The notes beneath the pieces were generated by a model, which had not been told where the DNA came from, made no database searches, and saw only the letters and a program-made list of their open reading frames with translations. A DNA stretch of 23,890 bases from positions 1 through 23,890 of the forward strand of contig DASTSN010000043.1 of assembly GCA_035760665.1 (NCBI GenBank). The letters are read 5' to 3'. Numbering within the stretch: position 1 is the stretch's first letter; every line of letters begins with the position of its first letter. This stretch comes from DASTSN01 sp035760665 (lineage in GTDB: Bacteria > Bacteroidota > Bacteroidia > Chitinophagales > Chitinophagaceae). The position numbers and the translations under genes are program-made. This document shows positions 17,348-23,890 of this stretch, in pieces.

Positions 17348-17496
17348 TAATTGTTGTTAAAACTATTCTTTCATTTCCGCATCATTTTATTTTATACGAT
17401 TTTTACGGCATGATCCCTGTTTCTGCAGGTATCACAGTTTGCGTTTAAGCAGGACAATCTAACATCAGACCTACAGGAAATTAAATATCGCAGTGT

Positions 17497-18150
17497 ATGA
17501 AAAAAATGCTTTTGTTTTTTTTACTGGTTTTGTCGGTTGTATCGGCAGTACTTGCCCAGGACGAAAAAGGGTTTAAAAAAGAAAACCTGTTTACAGGTGG
17601 CAGTATTTCGCTTGCATTTTCCAATAATACATTTTTAGTGGGTGGTAGCCCGGTGCTGGGTTACAGTATTGCGCACTGGATAGATGGTGGAGTAGTTGTA
17701 AATTATAATTACACATCTTACAGGGACTATTATGGATATAATACCAAATTGAAACAATATGTGTATGGCGGAGGATTATTTACCAAAATATACCCGGTTC
17801 GCTTTTTGTTTTTACAGGCACAGGCAGAACATAATTTTATTAAAACCAAAGCCAAAGACGGAATAAATACCTATTCAGATAAATACGATGTAAACAGTTT
17901 ACTCGTTGGTGGTGGCTACACTACCGGTCGCTTTGCAGGAAGCGGGCAACCGTTTTTCTACCTCGCCGTATTGGTGGATGTGTCTGGAAATAATGCTTCT
18001 CCGTATACAGATTCCTATGGAAGAGTGGTGCCTATCATCCGAGCCGGTATACAAGTGCCATTGTTTCAGGGGCATAATACAGGCAGTTACGATAACGAAC
18101 AAAACAGCGGTGGCGGGAAAAAGCAACCAAGAAATTACAACAGGTATTGA
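17497..18150 (+). CDS. Hypothetical small secreted protein, probable outer-membrane beta-barrel
   Basis: 217 residues; no specific family recognised. It has a clear signal peptide (MKKMLLFFLLVLSVVSAVLAQ) and then amphipathic strands rich in Gly, Tyr and Phe, for example GGSISLAFSNNTFLVGGSP, GYSIAHWIDGGVVVNYNYTS and YVYGGGLFTKIYPVRFLFLQ, as in 8- to 10-strand OmpA- or OprF-like barrels. The C-terminal tail (about 190-217) is polar, with a GGGKK stretch, and would lie outside the barrel. It sits 149 bases after PorP/SprF on the same strand, with no terminator seen between, so cotranscription with the secretion genes is possible. Its 3' end overlaps the end of the convergent LOG-family gene by 16 bases. 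Confidence 0.75.
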   Translation: MKKMLLFFLLVLSVVSAVLAQDEKGFKKENLFTGGSISLAFSNNTFLVGGSPVLGYSIAHWIDGGVVVNYNYTSYRDYYGYNTKLKQYVYGGGLFTKIYPVRFLFLQAQAEHNFIKTKAKDGINTYSDKYDVNSLLVGGGYTTGRFAGSGQPFFYLAVLVDVSGNNASPYTDSYGRVVPIIRAGIQVPLFQGHNTGSYDNEQNSGGGKKQPRNYNRY

Positions 18151-18674
18151 ACCAATTGCTGCGGCTCTTCCAGAATTGTGATTCGTTCTTCCACTTTATC
18201 ATACAGAAAACCGTTTATCTCCAGGGAGCGAATATGACCGATGAGATGATTGTAAAAGCCTGCTGAGTTAATAAAAAATATTGGTTTATTATGGATGGAA
18301 AGCTGGTTCCAGGTCAGCATTTCAAACAGTTCATCCAGCGTGCCGAATCCACCGGGCAAAATCACTGCCGCATCGCAGAGGTCATACAATTTCCGTTTGC
18401 GGCTATGCATATCATCCACCACAATCAGTTCTGTAATGTTTTCATGCTGATGCTCCCATTCTATCAATAGACGTGGTATTACCCCAATGACCTTGCCGCC
18501 AGTTTCCATTACAGTATCGGCAATGGCGCCCATGATGCCGGTGCTGCCACCACCATAAATCAGTGTAATATGATGTTGTGCAAAAATGCGTCCGAGTGAT
18601 TTTGCATGTGCTGTGTATAAAGCGTGATTCCCGGCTTTTGATCCACAAAAAACTGCTATGGCGTTGATAGGCAT
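18135..18674 (-). CDS. LOG-family protein, short form (nucleoside 5'-monophosphate phosphoribohydrolase-like)
   Basis: 179 residues, the normal size of the short TIGR00730/LOG group. The Rossmann-like fold opens with IAVFCGSKAGN, and GGGSTGIMG (41-49), the basic pair in MHSRKRKLYD (89-98) and PGGFGTLDEL (107-116) make up the phosphate-binding and catalytic motifs. Characterised members split cytokinin nucleotides or other purine nucleoside monophosphates such as AMP into base and ribose 5-phosphate. Many bacterial members lack a proven substrate, so the reaction is a family inference. It starts at the ATG at 18672-18674. It is divergent from the symporter gene, with 113 bases between, and overlaps the barrel protein gene tail to tail. 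A second, longer LOG protein is encoded at 20402. Confidence 0.93.
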   Translation of the reverse strand: MPINAIAVFCGSKAGNHALYTAHAKSLGRIFAQHHITLIYGGGSTGIMGAIADTVMETGGKVIGVIPRLLIEWEHQHENITELIVVDDMHSRKRKLYDLCDAAVILPGGFGTLDELFEMLTWNQLSIHNKPIFFINSAGFYNHLIGHIRSLEINGFLYDKVEERITILEEPQQLVQYLL

Positions 18675-18787
18675 TTGGTCGGTTAAATAAATTCCGGCAA
18701 AGGGAAAGTAAATTTCTTTATCTTCAAAATTCTGTACTAAACAATATAAAATTTCTTTTAATATTTAATTGATAAATCACTGATCTC

Positions 18788-20311
18788 ATGTCACCGGCGT
18801 TGTTATTTTCATTTGTTGTAGGCTATTTTCTGGTATTACTCACTGTTGCGTGGTTTACATCCCGCAACTCCAATAATGATTCTTTTTTTATCGGTAACCG
18901 CAATTCCAACTGGATGCTGGTGGCTTTTGGGATGATTGGCACTTCGCTGTCCGGGGTTACGTTTGTTTCAGTACCCGGTACCGTTGGGACAGCCGGTTTT
19001 GGCTATTTCCAGGTAGTGATCGGCTACCTGCTGGGCTATTTTATTATCGCCATGGTATTGTTGCCGATGTATTACCGCATGAACCTGACTTCGATTTACA
19101 ACTACCTGCAGCACCGCTTTGGTATGGTTTCTTACAAAACAGGTGCATTGTTTTTCATTGTCTCACGGGTCCTGGGCGCCACCGCACGCCTGTATCTTGT
19201 TATCAATGTATTGCAGATTTTCATTCTTGACCAGATGAATCTTTCATTCGGGCTCACTACGTTTGTGATACTGCTGATGATTCTCCTGTATACTTTTGAA
19301 GGCGGGGTAAAAACCATTGTGTTTACCGACACGCTGCAGACAACGTTCATGCTGCTGGGACTGATTGTATGTATCGGTTATATAATGTATCATTCCGGCC
19401 ACTCCATCAGTTCCACACTGGGTTCGCTGCACAAGGAGAATTTAACAAAAATGCTGACCACGGATGTAAACAGCGCCGGGTTTTTTGTCAAGCAGATCAT
19501 CGGCGGTATGTTCATTACCGTTACCATGACCGGGCTGGACCAGGAAATGATGCAAAAAAACATCAGCGTGAAAACGCTTGGCGATTCGCAGAAGAACATG
19601 ATCACTTTCAGCTTTATCCTGGTGCTTGTTAACTTCCTGTTTTTACTGATGGGCGGTTTACTGTATCTCTTTGCCAAGGCGCAGGGGATACAGGCGGCAG
19701 GGGATGATCTATTTCCAACAATAGCCCTGCATTATATGCCATCAGCTATCTCGGTCATATTTGTCATTGGTCTTATTTCAGCTTTATTTCCCAGTGCAGA
19801 TGGTGCACTTACGGCGCTCACCTCATCTTTTTGTATCGATATTCTGGGTATTAAGCGTCATGCGAAATTTGATGAAAAAAGCGGTAAGCGCATCAGGCTG
19901 ATTGTTCATTTCAGTTTTGCCGTGATTTTTTTCCTTGTTGTGATGATGTTTAAGTGGATCAATAACAAATCAATTATTGACGTGATTTTAAAAGTGGCGG
20001 GCTTCACGTACGGGCCTTTGCTTGGCTTATTTGCATTTGGCATTTTTTCCAAACGGCAGGTTCACGACAGGCTGGTTTTATACATTTGCCTGGCTGCGCC
20101 GTTGTTGATTCTTGGGATAGATTTTATCAATAATATTACATGGTACCAGCAGCAGTTAAAATTAGATGGCCGTTGGATCCAGGCAGTGCAGCATTTTTCC
20201 CAATCCCTGTTTGGCAATTTTAAAATCGGTTACGAACTGTTGATTTACAACGGGCTGCTGACGTATTTTGGCTTATTGCTGATTTCAAAAAAAACTACTC
20301 CTGTAAACTAA
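18788..20311 (+). CDS. Sodium:solute symporter (SSS family)
   Basis: 507 residues with about 13 predicted membrane helices, as usual for the LeuT-fold SSS family. Helpful stretches are the N-terminal WFTSRNSNNDSFFIGNRNSN after helix 1, GTSLSGVTFVSVPG in helix 2, TFEGGVKTIVFTDTLQ in the middle and SALFPSADGALTALTSS in helix 8, where Ser/Thr residues help bind Na+. It brings in a solute together with Na+ across the cytoplasmic membrane; the substrate (sugar, amino acid, sialic acid, myo-inositol or other) cannot be told from the sequence. No catabolic genes are next to it. A GC-rich hairpin follows 32 bases after the stop. The ATG at 18788 has no Shine-Dalgarno sequence. Confidence 0.95.
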   Translation: MSPALLFSFVVGYFLVLLTVAWFTSRNSNNDSFFIGNRNSNWMLVAFGMIGTSLSGVTFVSVPGTVGTAGFGYFQVVIGYLLGYFIIAMVLLPMYYRMNLTSIYNYLQHRFGMVSYKTGALFFIVSRVLGATARLYLVINVLQIFILDQMNLSFGLTTFVILLMILLYTFEGGVKTIVFTDTLQTTFMLLGLIVCIGYIMYHSGHSISSTLGSLHKENLTKMLTTDVNSAGFFVKQIIGGMFITVTMTGLDQEMMQKNISVKTLGDSQKNMITFSFILVLVNFLFLLMGGLLYLFAKAQGIQAAGDDLFPTIALHYMPSAISVIFVIGLISALFPSADGALTALTSSFCIDILGIKRHAKFDEKSGKRIRLIVHFSFAVIFFLVVMMFKWINNKSIIDVILKVAGFTYGPLLGLFAFGIFSKRQVHDRLVLYICLAAPLLILGIDFINNITWYQQQLKLDGRWIQAVQHFSQSLFGNFKIGYELLIYNGLLTYFGLLLISKKTTPVN

Positions 20312-20343
20312 ATCTCCCTGAAATTCGTTATACCATTGTCAAT

Positions 20344-20380
20344 ATGCCATCCCGGCACACAAGGGGTGGCATTATTATCT
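20344..20380 (+). terminator. Stable hairpin after the symporter gene, probable terminator
   Basis: ATGCCATCCC (20344-20353) pairs with GGGGTGGCAT (20363-20372), 10 bp with one G-U pair, across a 9-base loop. The tail TATTATCT has only an interrupted T-run. It lies between the symporter stop and the Shine-Dalgarno sequence of the next gene, so a leader structure for that gene is the alternative. Confidence 0.5.
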
Positions 20381-20388
20381 GATTAATG

Positions 20389-20395
20389 AAAGGAG
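20389..20395 (+). promoter_or_regulatory. Shine-Dalgarno sequence deciding the start of the long LOG gene
   Basis: AAAGGAG is followed by six bases (TTGATT) and the ATG at 20402. This makes ATG 20402 a better start than the in-frame TTG at 20396, which would directly abut the site. It is one of only two clear Shine-Dalgarno sites in the window. Confidence 0.65.
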
Positions 20396-20401
20396 TTGAT
20401 T

Positions 20402-21100
20402 ATGAATGACCGAATCAGGCAATCCAAGCAGCGTAACTGGACAGAATCTAAAGCACATTCAAGCTGGCAGATATTTAAAATAATGGCGGAATTTGTAGAT
20501 GGGTTTGAATCGTTAGCAAAGATCGGCCCTTGTTTATCCATCTTCGGGTCTGCCCGGGTAAAGCCCGGCAGTAAATATTATGAACTGACTGTGGAAGTGG
20601 CCCGGCGACTGGCAGAGGAAGGTTTTGGCATTGTAAGCGGTGGCGGCCCCGGCATCATGGAAGCGTCCAATAAAGGAGCGCAACTGGGTGGCGGCAAGTC
20701 TGTGGGATTAAATATCGAATTGCCATTTGAGCAGGTAGCCAATGACTACATCGATAAAGAGCATAACCTGCATTTCGACTATTTCTTTGTCCGCAAGGTT
20801 ATGTTCACCAAATACTCGCAGGGGTTTGTCATGATGCCCGGTGGTTTTGGCACCATGGATGAGTTTTTTGAAGTGGCTACACTGATTCAGACAAGAAAAA
20901 TGCTGCAGGTGCCACTGGTGCTGGTGGGCAGTGAGTTCTGGGGTGGCTTGCTGGATTGGGTAAAAGCCATCATGCTGGAAAAAGAAAAGAATATTTCTCC
21001 GCAGGATGTGCAACTGTTAAAACTGGCCGATTCTGCCGAAGAGGCAGTACAGCATATCCTCGACTTTTACAGCAAACATCCGTTGCAGCCGAATTTTTAA
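20402..21100 (+). CDS. LOG-family protein, long form (TIGR00730)
   Basis: 232 residues from the ATG at 20402, about 50 longer than the other LOG protein in the window. The extra length is mainly a charged N-terminal stretch with helices (about 1-40, including SWQIFKIMAEFVDGFESL). The core follows with LSIFGSARVKPG, GGGPGIMEA (80-88), the basic FVRKVMFTKYS (129-139) and PGGFGTMDEFFE (146-157). The motif spacing is that of the same hydrolase fold, which splits nucleoside monophosphates at the N-glycosidic bond in characterised members. Members of the long group in bacteria are mostly uncharacterised. It lies 76 bases ahead of the O-methyltransferase gene, which may have its own promoter. The two LOG proteins share motifs but differ clearly elsewhere, so this is not a recent duplication. 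Confidence 0.93.
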   Translation: MNDRIRQSKQRNWTESKAHSSWQIFKIMAEFVDGFESLAKIGPCLSIFGSARVKPGSKYYELTVEVARRLAEEGFGIVSGGGPGIMEASNKGAQLGGGKSVGLNIELPFEQVANDYIDKEHNLHFDYFFVRKVMFTKYSQGFVMMPGGFGTMDEFFEVATLIQTRKMLQVPLVLVGSEFWGGLLDWVKAIMLEKEKNISPQDVQLLKLADSAEEAVQHILDFYSKHPLQPNF

Positions 21101-21121
21101 AACACTTAAAGGTGATTGTTG

Positions 21122-21139
21122 AGCTTTTTTATAAAAGCT
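21122..21139. repeat. AT-rich inverted repeat between LOG gene and O-methyltransferase
   Basis: AGCTTTT (21122-21128), loop TTAT, AAAAGCT (21133-21139). It could be a weak terminator of the LOG gene, although no T-run follows, or an operator just upstream of the -7 element at 21156. Confidence 0.3.
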
Positions 21140-21155
21140 TTACAAGCAGAGGATT

Positions 21156-21163
21156 TATCTTTG
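21156..21163 (+). promoter_or_regulatory. -7 element (TATCTTTG) upstream of the O-methyltransferase gene
   Basis: Perfect match to TAnnTTTG, only 13 bases before the ATG at 21177, so transcription from it would give a leader of about 7 bases. No TTG lies at the -33 distance; the nearest upstream copy (21119) is 34 bases away. Confidence 0.4.
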
Positions 21164-21176
21164 CGGAAATTTTTTC

Positions 21177-21815
21177 ATGGAGTTGATCAACCCGTTGGTA
21201 GAATCCTATGCGCAGGCGTACTCCACTCCTGAAGACGCATTGCTGGAGGAAATTGCTGACTATACCCTGAAAAACCATCCCGAGGCCCACATGCTCAGCG
21301 GTCATTTGCAGGGCAAACTGCTCGAAATGGTAAGCTGGATGATAAGGCCCCGACGGATTCTTGAAATCGGCACGTTTACCGGTTACAGCGCCTTATGCCT
21401 CGCTAAAGGACTAGCTGAGGATGGGAAATTGCATACAATTGAACTAAGAGAAAAAGAGGCCGTTAAAGCAAGAGAATTTTTTGACCAGTCGGAAAATGCC
21501 GATAAAATAATTTTACATACCGGTTCGGCGTTAGATATTATCCCGCAATTAGCGGAAGAATGGGATTTGGTTTTTATTGATGCGGACAAGCCGGCCTATA
21601 TTACATATTTTAACCTGGTGTTGCCGCAGGTACGGAAAAACGGTTTTATTTTAGCGGATAATATTTTCTTTCACGGCCAGGTGCTGGACGCCTCCGTAAA
21701 AGGGAAAAGCGCCAAGGCCATCCAGGCATTTAATGAGCTGATACGTGAAAGAACAGATATTGAAAAAGTAATCGTAACCATTCGTGATGGTTTGTTTTTG
21801 ATCAGGAAATTGTGA
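21177..21815 (+). CDS. SAM-dependent O-methyltransferase (class I, Methyltransf_3 family)
   Basis: 212 residues, matching the catechol/caffeoyl-CoA-type O-methyltransferases that are common in bacteria. SAM-binding motif I is ILEIGTFTGYSALCLAKGL (61-79), followed by the acidic end of strand 2 (TIELREKEAV). The metal ligands expected for the family are Asp135 in FIDADKPAY and Asp161-Asn162 in ILADNIFFHGQ. It would transfer a methyl group from SAM to a hydroxyl of a small molecule in the cytoplasm with a divalent metal; the substrate is unknown. It starts at the ATG at 21177. The glucosaminidase gene follows after 9 bases and hpt after another 8, so the three are very probably one operon. Confidence 0.94.
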   Translation: MELINPLVESYAQAYSTPEDALLEEIADYTLKNHPEAHMLSGHLQGKLLEMVSWMIRPRRILEIGTFTGYSALCLAKGLAEDGKLHTIELREKEAVKAREFFDQSENADKIILHTGSALDIIPQLAEEWDLVFIDADKPAYITYFNLVLPQVRKNGFILADNIFFHGQVLDASVKGKSAKAIQAFNELIRERTDIEKVIVTIRDGLFLIRKL

Positions 21816-21824
21816 TTTATTGTT

Positions 21825-22886
21825 ATGCAAAACAGACTTGTTGTAACGCTTTTTGTTTTATTAACGGCATCGTTGCTCCGGGCGCAAGACCCTGCCACCA
21901 TTCAGCAGTACATTAATACGTATAAGGATATTGCTATCAGTGAAATGATCCGCACCGGTGTGCCGGCAGCGATAAAACTGGCACAGGGCATTCATGAAAC
22001 GCAGGCCGGCACTAGCGATCTCGTCAGGCAGTCCAACAATCATTTTGGAATTAAATGCAAAACGAACTGGACGGGAGAGTCTGTAACTCACGATGATGAT
22101 GCAAGAGGTGAGTGTTTCAGAAAGTACAGTTCTGCGATCGATTCCTATAAAGACCATTCTGATTTTTTAAAAAACAGTCCCCGGTATGCGCAGCTCTTTA
22201 AACTGGATCCGACTGATTACAAAGACTGGGCATGGGGGCTGAAGCGGGCTGGGTATGCTACAAATCCAAAATATGCGCAAATCATTATCAAACTAATAGA
22301 AGATTACCACCTGAATGATTATACGCTGATTGCCCTTGGCCGCATGAATGAGATTTCACAACCCATGCTGGCGACTAATGATCCCACTGCAAATCCAGTG
22401 GAAGAAACGGTAGCTGGTGCAGGAGAAACCGCCATGCAGCAGGATGGTGATGAAGACCAGCCAAAGCAGCCGGCGTATCCTTCCGGTGAGTTTACAATTA
22501 ATGAAACGAAAGTGGTTTATGTAAAAAAAGGAACGCCTTTCCTGGCTGTTGCTAACGAATACAATATTTCGCTATCGCGAATTTTTGAATTTAATGACAT
22601 GCCGGTTCAAGAAGCAGCGGAAAAAGACCAGCTGGTTTACCTGCAGCGAAAAAGAAAAACCGGCGATCATGATGTGCACGTTGTAGAACCCGGCGAAAGC
22701 TTACACGATATTGCGCAAACGGAAGCCTTGCGGCTGCAAAGTCTTTTGCAGTATAATAAATTACAGGCAGGGCAGCAGCCTGCAATTGGAGAAACGCTTT
22801 ACCTGAAATCGGCTTCACCCGGTACCCCGCGACTGGCTTTGAAAACTGATTATACCATTTATGGTACGCAAAAATTGAATAAATAA
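21825..22886 (+). CDS. Secreted glucosaminidase (GH73-type) with two LysM domains
   Basis: 353 residues. A signal peptide (1-20, ending LLRA) is followed by a glucosaminidase domain (about 23-165): AAIKLAQGIHETQAGTSDL holds the likely catalytic Glu58, and NNHFGIKCK (71-79) with the YSSAIDSYKDHSDFL block completes the family pattern. After an acidic, low-complexity linker (about 185-222) come two LysM repeats, about 229-274 (VVYVKKGTPFLAVANEYNIS) and 284-328 (HVVEPGESLHDIAQ), which bind peptidoglycan. It should cut the glycan strands between GlcNAc and MurNAc in the periplasm, in wall turnover, division or fitting of envelope machinery. It lies between the O-methyltransferase and hpt with gaps of 9 and 8 bases. 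The ATG at 21825 gives a good signal peptide. Confidence 0.94.
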   Translation: MQNRLVVTLFVLLTASLLRAQDPATIQQYINTYKDIAISEMIRTGVPAAIKLAQGIHETQAGTSDLVRQSNNHFGIKCKTNWTGESVTHDDDARGECFRKYSSAIDSYKDHSDFLKNSPRYAQLFKLDPTDYKDWAWGLKRAGYATNPKYAQIIIKLIEDYHLNDYTLIALGRMNEISQPMLATNDPTANPVEETVAGAGETAMQQDGDEDQPKQPAYPSGEFTINETKVVYVKKGTPFLAVANEYNISLSRIFEFNDMPVQEAAEKDQLVYLQRKRKTGDHDVHVVEPGESLHDIAQTEALRLQSLLQYNKLQAGQQPAIGETLYLKSASPGTPRLALKTDYTIYGTQKLNK

Positions 22887-22894
22887 ATTATAAA

Positions 22895-23428
22895 ATGGCT
22901 ACCATAAAGGTACACGATAAGCTATTTGAAACCTTTTTACCGGAAGCGACCATTCAGCAACGTATCCGCGAGATTGCTGAAACGATTAACCGTGAGTATG
23001 CCGGAAAGAAGCCCCTGTTCATTGTCATCCTGAACGGCGCATTTATGTTCGCTGCCGATTTGTTTAAATCACTGACAGTCGATGCGGAGATCAGTTTTAT
23101 CAAACTTGTATCATATCGTGGCATGACATCTTCGGGTGATGTAATCACTGCTATTGGCCTGGTGGATGATATTTTTGGCCGGGATGTCATCATTGTAGAA
23201 GATATAGTAGATACCGGGAAAACACTGACAGATTTTTTGCCTAAGCTGGTGCACCAGCAGCCGGCATCGCTTAAAATTGCTTCATTACTGCACAAACCGG
23301 CTGCTTTGCGGTTTCCCCTGACCATTGATTACCTCGGTTTTTCCATCGAAAACAGGTTTGTGGTGGGCTATGGACTGGATTATAACGGGCTGGGCAGAAA
23401 CCTGAAAGAAATTTACCAGTTGGCATAG
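22895..23428 (+). CDS. hpt: Hypoxanthine phosphoribosyltransferase
   Basis: 177 residues, normal for bacterial Hpt. The PRPP-binding motif is VIIVEDIVDTGKTL (98-111), with the acidic pair Glu102-Asp103. The early loop is LNGAFMFAADLF (46-57), the flexible loop has SYRGMTSSG (73-81), and the purine-binding end is FVVGYGLDYNGLGRNL (155-170). It makes IMP (and usually GMP) from hypoxanthine or guanine and PRPP in the cytoplasm, the purine salvage step. It starts 8 bases after the glucosaminidase stop and so is probably cotranscribed. A purine-salvage enzyme and the LOG proteins, which can release free purine bases, fall within 5 kb; a working link is possible but unproven. Confidence 0.96.
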   Translation: MATIKVHDKLFETFLPEATIQQRIREIAETINREYAGKKPLFIVILNGAFMFAADLFKSLTVDAEISFIKLVSYRGMTSSGDVITAIGLVDDIFGRDVIIVEDIVDTGKTLTDFLPKLVHQQPASLKIASLLHKPAALRFPLTIDYLGFSIENRFVVGYGLDYNGLGRNLKEIYQLA

Positions 23429-23479
23429 GAACTACCTGGTTCTCGTCTTTTTTTGTATTTTTCTTCATCAAGGCTTTGG

Positions 23480-23890
23480 TTGAAAAAACATTGCTACATA
23501 TTATTCCTGCTGTTGTCCTCGATTGCCAGCAGCCAGCAATTTTACATTCGTGGCGAGGTAAGGGATGAAACTGGTAACCCGCTGCAGAATGTTACCATTT
23601 TGCTTCATTCAACCGGGTATGTATACAGGAGCGGCTCCTACGGTTCCTTTGGTATTGTATCAGCCCGCAGTACGGATAGCCTTTCTTTTTCGATGGACGG
23701 GTATGAGCGGCAAACGGTTTTTGCAAAAGCAGATAGTTACCTGGTGGTAAAGATGAAACCGCTTTCCTCCAATGCCTCTACCCTGCGGCGGGACAAACTT
23801 GTTTCCATGACACGAAATCTAACCCGGGAAACACAACGGGAGTGGTTTGCCGGTGATGAGACCTATGCAAGTTTGATAGAAAACAGGTTT
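23480..23890 (+). CDS. Secreted protein with carboxypeptidase-regulatory-like domain, probably YfbK/VWA type (runs off the window)
   Basis: 137 codons are open to the right edge, so the C-terminus is missing. TTG at 23480 is chosen as the start because it gives a good signal peptide (KKHCYILFLLLSSIASSQQ); the frame upstream has another TTG but no ATG or GTG nearby. Residues about 20-95 form a carboxypeptidase D regulatory-like domain (FYIRGEVRDETGNPLQNVTI, ending in YLVVKMKPL). The following GDETYASLIENRF resembles the stretch that comes just before the vault/VWA part in YfbK-like proteins. That second assignment is an inference from a short piece. It lies 51 bases after hpt on the same strand. 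A short GAAC/GTTC hairpin and a T-run lie in the gap and may end the hpt operon. Confidence 0.7.
   Translation, partial: MKKHCYILFLLLSSIASSQQFYIRGEVRDETGNPLQNVTILLHSTGYVYRSGSYGSFGIVSARSTDSLSFSMDGYERQTVFAKADSYLVVKMKPLSSNASTLRRDKLVSMTRNLTRETQREWFAGDETYASLIENRF

Noticed and set aside
1..23890. A defence, phage or mobile island
   Set aside because: No integrase, transposase, toxin-antitoxin, nuclease cluster, CRISPR repeats, tRNA or direct-repeat ends were seen; genes look like ordinary chromosome with uniform style.

Overview
The window reads as a stretch of ordinary chromosome from a member of the Bacteroidota, most likely Chitinophagaceae or a close relative (inference; no rRNA or marker tree is available). 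The pointers are a SusC/SusD outer-membrane pair, a type IX secretion (T9SS) type-B cargo protein with its PorP/SprF partner, an FG-GAP lipoprotein, a LytS/LytTR two-component pair, starts that mostly lack Shine-Dalgarno sequences, and several perfect copies of the Bacteroidota -7 promoter element TAnnTTTG. I see no tRNA, rRNA, CRISPR array, transposase, integrase or phage gene, and no broken gene. Two genes run off the window, one at each end.

Left part (1-3942, all minus strand): the start of an FG-GAP/VCBS lipoprotein, a D-2-hydroxyacid dehydrogenase, and a histidine kinase-response regulator operon with a good promoter match ahead of the kinase. Divergent from it, after 422 bases of leader and promoter sequence, lies a susC-susD operon (4365-8835) with no enzyme gene attached. 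A 323-base intergenic region with three terminator-like hairpins separates susD from a convergent WecA/TagO-like polyprenyl-phosphate sugar-1-phosphate transferase (9159-10289, minus).

Middle part (10525-18150, plus): recG starts at TTG and is followed after 3 bases by a 1222-residue secreted protein (DUF7948-like region, SBBP-type propeller, four PKD domains, T9SS type-B C-terminal domain). A PorP/SprF protein follows behind an unusually strong Shine-Dalgarno sequence, then a small predicted outer-membrane barrel. The large protein and PorP/SprF very probably work as cargo and outer-membrane partner of type IX secretion.

Right part (18135-23890): a short LOG-family protein (minus), a sodium:solute symporter and a second, longer LOG-family protein, then a tight cluster of SAM O-methyltransferase, glucosaminidase with LysM domains, and hypoxanthine phosphoribosyltransferase. 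The window ends in a secreted protein with a carboxypeptidase-regulatory-like domain that probably continues into a YfbK/VWA-type protein.

I found no convincing new multi-gene system. The observations most worth a second look are the structured susD/glycosyltransferase intergenic region, the two isolated strong Shine-Dalgarno sites, the T9SS cargo module behind recG, and the pair of LOG paralogues around a symporter.
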